Positions 16,352 through 23,350 of a stretch of 64,000 nucleotides of DNA are shown here, piece after piece. The position numbers were made by a program, and so were the translations under genes. The notes under the pieces are model-generated. The model saw only the letters and a list, made by a program, of their open reading frames with translations, had not been told where the DNA came from and searched no databases. Source of the stretch: Candidatus Thiosymbion ectosymbiont of Catanema sp. Cochon2018 (GTDB taxonomy: Bacteria; Pseudomonadota; Gammaproteobacteria; Chromatiales; Chromatiaceae); NCBI GenBank assembly GCA_011392765.1, contig WYCW01000002.1:615449-679448 (forward strand). Direction: 5' to 3'. Position 1 is the first letter of the stretch; each line of letters begins with the position of its first letter.

Positions 16352-16421
16352 GCCGGGTCCCGGATGATTGCGTGGGTGACCGCGAGACGGTTTGAACCGC
16401 AAAGGCGCAAAGGGCGCAAAG
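16352..16421 (+). repeat. RND 3'-end repeat, copy 3b (tail part only)
   Basis: The phrase GCCGGGTCCCGGATGATTGC followed by GTGACCGCGAGACGGTTTG and AACCGCAAAGGCGCAAAGGG matches copy 1b at 9376-9465. It marks the right border of the TumAE module. Confidence 0.7.
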
Positions 16422-16500
16422 ATTTTTTGGTGCGGTTCGCTGCCTGCCTGTGCATCCCTGCACGCAGACAGGTGCTCACCGCATCTATAAGCTACCAGCT

Positions 16501-16553
16501 ACCAGTCGCCGGCTGCCAGCCACTGGAAGCTGGTGACTGGCAGCTGGCGACTG
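16501..16553. repeat. Palindrome related to 9272-9333
   Basis: The arms ACCAGTCGCC and CTGGCGACTG with inner AAGCTGGTGACTGG mirror the palindrome at 9272-9333. The rest of 16310-16751 holds repeat copy 3b, the phrase GTTTCCAGGTGCGTTGATGG shared with 15302, and no gene. Confidence 0.65.
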
Positions 16554-16751
16554 ATTGTTTCCAGGTGCGTTGATGGAGATATTCATGAATTTGATAAAGA
16601 AGCAATCGTTGTGGTATATAAAGCGCTTCGACGTACTTAAACACGGCGACTCGTCGTTTACTACCTGTTACCCGCCAGAAGTTTTGAGCGTTGGCAATGC
16701 GGTGCAAAGCAGAGAAATTGGTAAATATTGCGGCTCAGCATGGGAAAAAAG

Positions 16752-16991
16752 ATGCCTAAAATTGTCACATTAGAACTGGATGACCAAGTATATAGAAAAT
16801 TCATTGGTCTTGCAGAGCATAACAATCGCCCTATTTCGAATTTTATCGAAACAGTAATCCTTCGATATGTTGAAGAGCATGAATATGCAGATGAATCAGA
16901 GATGGCGGAAATAAGAGATAATGGCGAATTAAATCTCAGCATAAAGCGTGGTATTCATGACGCCAAAGCCAAACGAGGTAACTTTGTCTGA
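16752..16991 (+). CDS. CopG/RHH-type antitoxin
   Basis: The 79-residue product begins MPKIVTLELDDQVYRKFIGL, a beta strand plus helix typical of ribbon-helix-helix antitoxins, then NNRPISNFIETVILRYVEEH. The acidic C-terminal half would bind a toxin. A nearby upstream ATG at 16740 is an alternative start. Its end overlaps a RelE-like fragment, so it is the antitoxin of a broken pair. Confidence 0.7.
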   Translation: MPKIVTLELDDQVYRKFIGLAEHNNRPISNFIETVILRYVEEHEYADESEMAEIRDNGELNLSIKRGIHDAKAKRGNFV

Positions 16992-17073
16992 ATTCAGAAT
17001 ATTTGAAACTGAAGAGTTTCTCAGGAAGCTGAAGAAATTGTCACTTCTGGCTAAGATTTCACTTACATATTAG
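16957..17073 (+). pseudogene. Truncated RelE/ParE toxin
   Basis: This frame starts at an ATG inside the antitoxin gene and ends at TAG after 38 codons. The sequence EFRIFETEEFLRKLKKL is the typical N-terminal strand-helix of RelE/ParE toxins, which normally have 85-110 residues. The catalytic C-terminal part is absent, so the toxin should be inactive. It was missed by length-based gene calling. Confidence 0.6.
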
Positions 17074-17105
17074 CCACTACCCGGTAGAGGTATATTCACA
17101 AGCTC

Positions 17106-18281
17106 TCAGACCCAGGAGGGCCGGGAGGCAACGATACGGTCCGCGGCACGCCGCGCGCCCGCGATATTTCGAGCCGCAGGTCCAAGCTCGAGCTCGGCGA
17201 GCGGACCCGTGGTGAAGACACGCGGATGCCAGCGCAGATGCTCGTCGACCAACGGATAGCCACAGGCGGCGCAAGGCAGCGCGGCATCTTCGATCAGCCT
17301 ATCGACCAGCAGCCCCCCCGGCCGCTTGGTCTCGAAACCGGTCGCGAGCAGAATCCGGTCCGCGCTTAAGCGTATCCCGGAGGAAAGCCTCACACGCAGC
17401 GGTTCCGAGCCAGGACGCAGCGCGCAGACCTCGGACCGGTGCCACTGAATCTTTCCAGCGGAAATAGCGCGACGGAGCGCATCCATAACATCTGCCGGCA
17501 TCGATCCACGGTGCCGGGCCTCGCCGATGAGGGCGCGTCTTCTTTCGGGGTCTCTATCCCGCTGGAAGCCTCGCATCAGTTTGGGGCCCAGCCATCCGGG
17601 ATCGGTGTCGAATTGGTGCTCCCGCGGCGCATGCCGACAGACGATATGCACGCGACCCTCTCCGACGGCCAGCCACAAGGCAACTTGGACGGCGGAGATG
17701 CCGCCGCCCACAACAATGACCTGTTTCCGACGCATGCCTTCGGCGAGCCGGAAGCCGAGAGCGAAGACGTGCCGAATGCATGGATCCTCGCCGCGGCCGG
17801 CCCAGGCAGGCCATGCCGGCTGATCGCTGCTTCCCATCGCCAGCACGATGCGGGCCGCGCTTAGGGTACGCCCCTCATTGGTCCGCACCAAAACCCGGTC
17901 GCGGTTGAGCTCGATGCGCTCGGCCCGGCCGTGCACATGCAAAGCGGCCAATCCGTAGGTCGCAATCACATGATCGCAGTGTTCGTTGAAGAAGGCGAGC
18001 GACGGGCGGGCGTAAGGATGGGCGAAGAGACCTGGTGCGCGCCGCAGCGGCGTGCCGGCAAAGCGATCCAACGACGCGGGATCCAGATCCAGGTGATGCA
18101 CGGCGGGAGAGCGCAGGTGCCTCATGCCGGTTGCGGCGCTGCAGGCGTTCCAGCGCTCGAGGAGGCGCACACCGGGATCGAGGATGCGAAGTCGCCCTGG
18201 CAGAACGCCTGCTTCTCCGATGAGGCGCGCCGCGATGTGCGCGCCGTGGATCCCTCCACCGATGATGAGCCATCCAAGCAT
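17106..18281 (-). CDS. FAD/NAD(P)-binding oxidoreductase, monooxygenase-like
   Basis: The protein starts with the FAD dinucleotide fold GWLIIGGGIHGAHIAARL and has a second Rossmann motif VIVVGGGISAVQVALWL for NAD(P)H, plus the late ATGFETKRPGG motif. This is the layout of flavin monooxygenases and lysine/ornithine hydroxylase-like proteins. The start at 18281 is chosen because an upstream 35-codon extension crosses the promoter. A Zur-like palindrome lies about 20-37 bases before this start, so zinc-dependent repression is likely. The substrate is unknown; a role in a zinc-chelating metabolite is only a guess. Confidence 0.75.
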   Translation of the reverse strand: MLGWLIIGGGIHGAHIAARLIGEAGVLPGRLRILDPGVRLLERWNACSAATGMRHLRSPAVHHLDLDPASLDRFAGTPLRRAPGLFAHPYARPSLAFFNEHCDHVIATYGLAALHVHGRAERIELNRDRVLVRTNEGRTLSAARIVLAMGSSDQPAWPAWAGRGEDPCIRHVFALGFRLAEGMRRKQVIVVGGGISAVQVALWLAVGEGRVHIVCRHAPREHQFDTDPGWLGPKLMRGFQRDRDPERRRALIGEARHRGSMPADVMDALRRAISAGKIQWHRSEVCALRPGSEPLRVRLSSGIRLSADRILLATGFETKRPGGLLVDRLIEDAALPCAACGYPLVDEHLRWHPRVFTTGPLAELELGPAARNIAGARRAADRIVASRPSWV

Positions 18282-18301
18282 CTTTACACTCCTCAACACA
18301 A

Positions 18302-18318
18302 TTATAACAATATAACAT
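18302..18318 (-). promoter_or_regulatory. Zur-like operator upstream of the FAD gene
   Basis: Read on the minus strand the site is ATGTTATATTGTTATAA, a near-palindrome matching the Zur pattern of two TGTTATA-type half sites. Close relatives lie at 20511-20526 (GCGTTATATTGTTGCA) and 55948-55963 (TGTTATATTGTTACAT), the last before znuA. Confidence 0.65.
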
Positions 18319-18515
18319 ATCATTATTACCCGTTGTGATAGTACCGGGAGAGATCCTGCACCATGACCGCTGTCACTGCAGGGCATGGCGTGAGCGTACG
18401 TCCGGACACCACCGATGATGGGAGTGAAGCCTCACTTCTTCAGCCAACATTCTTGATTTTGCGGCAACTTCATCAAATCGCCTCGCCGATAAGGAGTGCC
18501 CTTTTCTTTCTACCA

Positions 18516-19070
18516 TCAGTGGGAAGGTTGATAAGGAAGCGCCGAGTGATGGATATTGATCAAGAGCTTTCCGTCCGCGCCACGGACATATCCGAAGGTG
18601 AATTCCACCTTGACTTCTTTGCCAGTGTTGGCATCCGAAAAGAAGTAATTGCCCATGGCCACGGCGGAGTCATCGTCGATGATAATGCCGGCATTCTCGA
18701 ACCGGACGGCTGACCAGGGCTGGAGCGCAAACCCGTGATCCTCGGGAACCACGCCGGTCACGAAATAGGAAATCGCTTCAGGCTCAGTTAGGCGGAATTG
18801 CTGTGCGGCGGCCTTGGTGGGTTTGAAAAGCACCGCGCCCTCATCATAGCCGTAGAGGTTATCGACATGGGCAGTGGCCAGGGCCTTGTAGTCACCCTTA
18901 TTGGCATAGGCGTTGCCAATGGCGACTATGCCGTCCCCCCAAATCTTCTGGGCTTGACTCACTTCAGCCTCCGTGATGGGATTGGCTAAGACCGGCGTGT
19001 GTCCAACACAGGTAGCGGCGCCGAAGAGCAGGACAGTCAGGTTGCTTGTGGAAAAATTGCGTTTATTCAT
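18516..19070 (-). CDS. Periplasmic NTF2-like (SnoaL/SgcJ-type) protein
   Basis: The start MNKRNFSTSNLTVLLFGAA opens a signal peptide ending near PVLA, with TTGGAGGA as ribosome site; an upstream extension would run into the IS630 end. The mature part is a small alpha+beta domain with VEFTFGYVRGADGKLLINIH and HSALPY, typical of NTF2-like proteins often misnamed phosphoribosyl-AMP cyclohydrolase. I recall close relatives near metal-uptake genes, which fits the neighbourhood but is not proof. Catalytic residues cannot be assigned. The IS630 insertion has separated it from any original promoter. Confidence 0.65.
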   Translation of the reverse strand: MNKRNFSTSNLTVLLFGAATCVGHTPVLANPITEAEVSQAQKIWGDGIVAIGNAYANKGDYKALATAHVDNLYGYDEGAVLFKPTKAAAQQFRLTEPEAISYFVTGVVPEDHGFALQPWSAVRFENAGIIIDDDSAVAMGNYFFSDANTGKEVKVEFTFGYVRGADGKLLINIHHSALPYQPSH

Positions 19071-19138
19071 AGGAAGCTGTCCTCCAATGAGTAGTTTGCA
19101 GGGATCAGACCAATACGAACTGCGATGCTCAAAGTTCT

Positions 19139-20232
19139 TATACTTCATATTGGCACAATGTTGCATTTCTTGAACACTTGGAATCTCAGCGTGAGGAGCG
19201 AATCAAGCTCCTTCTTGTACGTTGTGTGTGTTTGATTTAAACACGCCGATATTGAACGTTTAAAACTGCCAAAGTCGTAATAGTGCTTGGAATAGAGAAC
19301 CTCTTTCTTGACGAACTTCCATACTCTCTCGATGAGGTTCAAGTTCGGTGAATAGGGTGGCAGAAAAAGTAGCTCGATATTGAGTTTCAAGGCGAGTGCG
19401 GTGACGATTTTGCATCTCTGGTAACGCGCGTTATCCAACACCAGAGTAATCGCTACTCCATGCGTTACCGATGCGATTTTTCGGAGCAATTCACAAACAC
19501 TTTCGGCGTTGATATAGCTGTCATTCGTGATTAACACCAGTTCATGTGTGATGGCATTTAGCGCGCCGAGAACGTTAAAACGTCTCCGTCCGGCGGTCGC
19601 CTTTACAAAGAGGCGTGTAAATGACCACAGTACACCGAGAAAAGGTCCGAATACGAAATGGGCAGCATCGACAAAAAAATAGCGCGCTTGCCTTCCTTGG
19701 CTTCTTCGAGGCGCGGCTCTAACTCATTGATTTTGAATCTCTCTTGCTCTTCCGAGTCCGCTTTTTCCGGGATCGACCCGACTTTTCTCGGGCGCATACC
19801 AAGCGACTTCAGGAACTTTCCCACGGCGCTGGGGCTGCGCTTGATTCCAGTCAGCTGCTCTATGCTTGCTATCGCGTCCTTGAGCGTCGCTGGCGGATGC
19901 GCGCGAAAATGGGCTTTGAGGCGAGCTCGATGCTCATCCAACTCACTCGTCGGGGCGTAGAAGTTAATTTCCATTAGTTTTTCCACCCCACCCGCTTGAT
20001 ACATCCTGAGGTATTTGCATAAGGTGTTACTACCAATACCGGCAAGCCGACAGATCTCCTGATGGGAAAGGCCCTGACTTTTTAGCCACAGCACATCCAT
20101 TCTCCTTCTCACTCTTGGATGAGGGTCATCGTAGCGTAACTGCTTAATCCTCTTGATATCCTGCGGGCGGAAGTCGATTCTTATCATTGCTGCCTCAATG
20201 TACACAATAAGCTCTCTAACCCAACTTAGTAT
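19139..20232 (-). mobile_element. IS630-family insertion sequence
   Basis: The element is bounded by TA dinucleotides. Its ends are imperfect inverted repeats: TATACTTCATATTGG on the left, TATACTAAGTTGGG reading in from the right. It carries one transposase in two overlapping phases. Exact borders are approximate. It lies between the NTF2-like gene and a Zur box, both of which may once have formed one unit. Confidence 0.7.
19145..20205 (-). CDS. IS630 transposase, expressed through a -1 frameshift
   Basis: The first frame (20205 to about 19670) encodes the helix-turn-helix half, with PRVRRRMDVLWLKSQGLSHQ and the linker. After a run of seven T the second frame continues with FFVDAAHFVFGPFLG (first catalytic Asp), LVLDNARYQ (second Asp) and PNLNLIERVWKF (catalytic Glu), ending at 19145. 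The zero frame would stop at 19603. The heptamer TTTTTTG at the change point is a classic slippery site, and the -1 frame is fully open, so programmed frameshifting is more likely than decay. Confidence 0.75.
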
Positions 20233-20734
20233 ATCATCTCTCAGAAAGTTACACGTCTTTCCAGGAATTTATTTTAAAATTCGTATTTTGTGCCTATAGG
20301 GAGTATATATTATGACATAATATACTTACGGCAAGACGTCGTCTCAACGCATATCTAGGCTCAGGCCTCAGCCGCGTCCTGTTCTGTCTGGATTGCCGAG
20401 CTGAGCCGCGGGTATCGCCATTGCCACTGTGGGAATCCCCCCGCGCTGCCTGCCAGGCGGCGGGTGGCCGATCTTGACGATCTAGTCAAAGCTTGTTTGT
20501 ATTGCGAAGGGCGTTATATTGTTGCAGGTACTTGCACGTGCCGATGCCGCGCCAGCCGCCGCAACCCAGCCGGCGCGCGTTATCTCGGTGCACGCTGGGT
20601 GAGGAGGCGAAAGGGGGCTGGACACGTCGATCGGGTTCCCCCTTAGTGCTGCCCATTCGTCTTGACAGGCATGCAAGCTCGGCAGCGCTTCTTGCCACGT
20701 TCTGGACTTCAATAATAGAATCTGCGCTTCCGAG
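20206..20734. other. Intergenic region with a Zur box and an AT-rich dyad
   Basis: It holds an imperfect AT-rich dyad around 20302-20326 (GTATATATTATG and CATAATATAC), a Zur-like box at 20511-20526, and then GCCGCGCCAGCCGCCGCAAC. The stretch after the box resembles the one after the Zur box before znuA. No complete gene is seen. Confidence 0.55.
20511..20526 (+). promoter_or_regulatory. Zur-like operator upstream of the riboswitch/azt remnant
   Basis: The site GCGTTATATTGTTGCA shares the core GTTATATTGTT with the boxes at 18302 and 55948. It precedes a cobalamin riboswitch and the decayed zinc importer, so this transcript probably had both zinc and B12 control. Confidence 0.6.
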
Positions 20735-20925
20735 TGCAATGGTGTCTTCTTTGCTTCGTAGAGAAGGCTGAAAAGGGAACACGGTGCGGTGTCGCCGGCA
20801 GGCGCCAAATCCGTGACTGCCCCCGCAACTGTGAGCGGCGAGCGACCCCGAGATACTCCACTGGGCAACGGCCCGGGAAGGATCGGGGGAGCTTTGACCC
20901 GCGAGTCAGGAGACCTGCCATCGCA
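20735..20925 (+). promoter_or_regulatory. Cobalamin (AdoCbl) riboswitch
   Basis: Conserved pieces appear in order: GGGAACACGGTGCGGTG, GCCAAATCCGTGACTGCCCC and CGCAACTGTGAGCGGCGAGC, CACTGGG, CGGGAAGG, and the B12 box AGTCAGGAGACCTGCC at 20904-20919. Such RNAs lower expression of the downstream gene when cobalamin is plentiful. The 5' limit is estimated. The first start codon downstream (20968) has a strong GGAGGGA site but no recognisable cobalamin gene, so the riboswitch seems to have lost its original target. Confidence 0.88.
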
Positions 20926-20967
20926 ACCGAAACTTATCCGGGCGGGGTGTCCCGGAGGGAGATTTCT

Positions 20968-21105
20968 ATGTTCCACGCGGCAAGCACCGTCCGACAACAT
21001 GGCCCCTCCACGTCCCCGTCCGATCGGAGATGGCGATGTGCAGGACCATACCTACAACGAACCCCCGATCCCTTGGCGACAGGAATGCTTGCACAGCGGC
21101 GCTGA
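20968..21105 (+). CDS. Short frame after the riboswitch, doubtful gene
   Basis: The ATG at 20968 has a good ribosome site (GGAGGGA, 7 bases away) directly after the riboswitch. The 45 residues (MFHAASTVRQHGPSTS at the start) do not resemble a known protein and are Arg/Pro-rich. It may be the first codons of a lost B12-controlled gene joined to other DNA. It overlaps the frame starting at 20999. Confidence 0.3.
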   Translation: MFHAASTVRQHGPSTSPSDRRWRCAGPYLQRTPDPLATGMLAQRR

Positions 21106-21286
21106 CGTCGCGCACCGCGCCGGACCCGCTGAAACACAGGATCGTTCGATGAACCGGCGGGCATCGGCCGCGAAGGCTGCCGCTCGACGGATCCCTTACC
21201 TGACCGAGATGAGCGCGATCGCTCTGATCGCGAGCGCCATTGGTGGCTCGGCGCTACTCTGGCTTGCGATTTTCGCGGTGATCTGA
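20999..21286 (+). CDS. Small putative membrane-anchored protein
   Basis: This 95-residue frame has a polar N-terminal part and one clear C-terminal membrane helix (MSAIALIASAIGGSALLWLA). Its stop overlaps the ATG of the ABC ATPase remnant as TGATG, so the two are coupled. An internal ATG at 21150 would give only the 45-residue membrane part. It is not recognised. Position suggests a small component or passenger of the zinc importer. Confidence 0.45.
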   Translation: MAPPRPRPIGDGDVQDHTYNEPPIPWRQECLHSGADVAHRAGPAETQDRSMNRRASAAKAAARRIPYLTEMSAIALIASAIGGSALLWLAIFAVI

Positions 21287-21597
21287 TGGCGGCCGTTCTC
21301 CAGATCCGCAATCTCGCCCTCGGATACCCCGACCTGACGCTGTTCCGCCAGCTGTCCATCGACACCGAAGCCGGAACGACGCTTGCCGTTCTGGGCGCGA
21401 ATGGCTCAGGAAAGAGCACCTTCGTCAGGATGCTGCTCGGCCTGATGCAGCCGCTCTCGGGGCGGCTGACCTGGCCCAATGGTCGCCCGCGCGAGATTGG
21501 CTACCTCGCGCAGATGACCGAGTTCGACCGCCGTTTCCCCATCCGGGTGCGGGATCTGGCCGCCATGGGAGCGTGGCGAGCACGCCGGGGATCGTAG
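21286..21597 (+). pseudogene. aztA: Zinc ABC transporter ATPase (AztA/ZnuC-like), 3' part deleted
   Basis: The N-terminal 95 residues are normal: LQIRNLALGYPDLTLF, Walker A LGANGSGKSTFVRM and the Q-loop LAQMTEFDRRFPIRV. After AAMGAW the frame leaves the family and stops, so the signature motif, Walker B and switch His are missing. A deletion of several hundred bases has joined this gene out of frame to the permease gene. The product cannot hydrolyse ATP. Wording is closer to AztA of alphaproteobacteria than to the intact ZnuC at 56963. Confidence 0.8.
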
Positions 21598-22331
21598 TCG
21601 GCTTCGTGGCTGCAGGCCTGTCGGTGATGTCGCTGCTGGTGGGCGGGCTGATCGCCGGGGTCGGCATCGCCATCCTGACCGCGCTGCTGGCGCGCAAGAC
21701 GATCCTGCGCAGCGATGCGAGCCTCGCCTCGCTCTACCTCATCGCGCTGGCGGTGGGCATCTTCATCCTGTCGGCGGCGGGATCGGCGGTGCCCCTGAAG
21801 AGCTTCCTCTTCGGCTCGATCCTCGGGATCGACGATTCGTCGATGATGCTCGTGGGCGGCGTGGCAACGATGACCCTGGTCTCATTCGCGGTGCTCTTGC
21901 GGCCGCTGACCGTCAGCACCTGCGATCCGGTCTTCTTTGAATCGCAGACGCGGTGGCCCTGGCTGGTCGAACAGGGGTTCATGCTGCTTCTGGTGTTGAA
22001 TCTGCTGGCTGCCTTCAAGACGCTGGGCACGCTCATGGCCGTTGGCCTGATGATCCTGCCCGCAACGGCCGCACGATACTGGGCCAGCACGATCACCGGG
22101 CAACTGGTCCTCGGCTTTGTCTGCGCCCTGTCGAGCTGCTGGATCGGCCTGACCCTGTCTTACCTGTTGCCCGAAACCCCGTCCGGCCCAGCGATCGTTC
22201 TGATGGCCGGCGGCTTCTTCCTGATCTCGGTCCTGTTCGGCCCACTCGGCTTCGGCGGATGGCTGCGCAACCCGTCCGACGCCGAAAACATGTCAGTTGC
22301 GCACACCCTTACAGAAGAGAGGACACAATGA
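21573..22331 (+). pseudogene. aztB: Zinc ABC permease (AztB/ZnuB-like), 5' part deleted
   Basis: From IVVGFVAAGLSVMSLLVGGL onward the frame matches family-3 metal ABC permeases, with hydrophobic helices, LRSDASLASLYLIALAVGI and LPATAARYWA. The first roughly 50 residues, including the first helix, are missing because of the deletion shared with the ATPase. A GTG at 21573 could start the remaining 252 residues. The stop overlaps the next gene start as ATGA, showing the old operon structure. Confidence 0.8.
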
Positions 22332-23122
22332 CCCTCATGAAGACCCTTTATGCCGGACTTGTCTCGGTATCGCTTGCGCTCATCGCCCTGCCTGCCACGG
22401 CGCAGAAGGACGACGTGCAGATCGTCGCCAGCTTCTCGATCCTGGGCGACATGGTCGAAGAGGTCGTCGGCGAACTCGCCGGCGTGACCACGATCGTCGG
22501 ACCCGATGCCGACGCCCATATCTATCAGCCCTCAGTCGCCGATGCGCGCGCCGTGGCAGAGGCAGACGTCATCTTCGTCAACGGCCTGGGCTTTGAGACA
22601 TGGTCCGACACCTTGATCACGGAATCCGGGACCGAGGCCGTCGTCCATGTCGCCACAGAGGGTATCACCCCGATCGAGGTCGATGGCGAGACCGACCCGC
22701 AGGCCTATATTACAGAGCTCAAGGCGCTGGACGCCGAGACCCGGACAAGGCTTGCCGAGCTACCTGCAAACCGCCGCACCGTCGTCACCGCCCATGATGC
22801 TTTCGGGTACCTCGCGGATGCCTACGGTCTGACCTTCCTCGCCCCTGTGGGCATCGATACCGAGGCTGAACCCTCGGCCCGCGACCTTGCCGTTCTGATC
22901 CAGCAGTTGAAGGCCGAGGGCGCGGCAGCGCTGTTCGTCGAGAACATCACCAGCCCGGCGCTCGTCCAGCAGATCTCGGACGAGACCGGCATCGCGATCG
23001 GCGGACGTCTCTTCTCGGATGCTCTGTCCGAGCGCGGCGGCCCGGCCACCAGCTACCTCGCGATGTTCCAGCACAATCTCGGCGCGCTGCTCGACGCGCT
23101 CGGAAATCCGACGGCGCGCTAG
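22328..23122 (+). pseudogene. aztC: Zinc-binding protein (AztC/ZnuA-like) with internal deletion
   Basis: A signal peptide (MTLMKTLYAGLVSVSLALIA) precedes a cluster A-I binding protein with VASFSILGDMVEEVVGELAG, PDADAHIYQP, VTAHDAFGYLADAYGL and the late FSDALSERGGP. Between EVDGETDP and QAYITELKAL about 45 residues expected in AztC, including the His-rich loop and the D-P-H-x-W zinc ligand, are missing in frame. Three of four ligand positions remain. Zinc binding is probably impaired. The stop TAG lies in the first bases of the repeat unit that follows. Confidence 0.75.
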
Positions 23123-23350
23123 GATCCTTGAGGGACCCGAATCTTTACAAATGAGTCAAGTTTGTGCAGTGCACAAATCGGGATCGGGATCGAGATTCCG
23201 ATTGCGATCCCGATACCGATTTCGATTTCGATTTCGATTTCGACCTACCTAGGCTCTCCAACGGCTGGTTGGGCGGAGGAGATGGGGCTTTACGGGAGAG
23301 GGGCTTTTGGAGCATCACGCCTCGTCGGTCTGAGGTGGAGCCTCGCTAGG
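23121..23350 (+). repeat. Head-tail repeat unit C
   Basis: The head AGGATCCTTGAGGGACCCGA, a middle with GATCGGGATCG and five CGATTT steps, TACGGGAGAGGGGCTTTT, and the tail ending CCTCGCTAGG make a 230-bp unit matching unit B. Its tail joins the head of the coding element at 23348. It starts inside the stop codon of the aztC remnant. Confidence 0.75.

Noticed and set aside
23189..23246. GATCGG and CGATTT steps in repeat unit C as a possible origin or binding-site array
   Set aside because: They are a simple microsatellite inside a repeat unit. The matching unit B has fewer steps, so copy-number slippage explains them.
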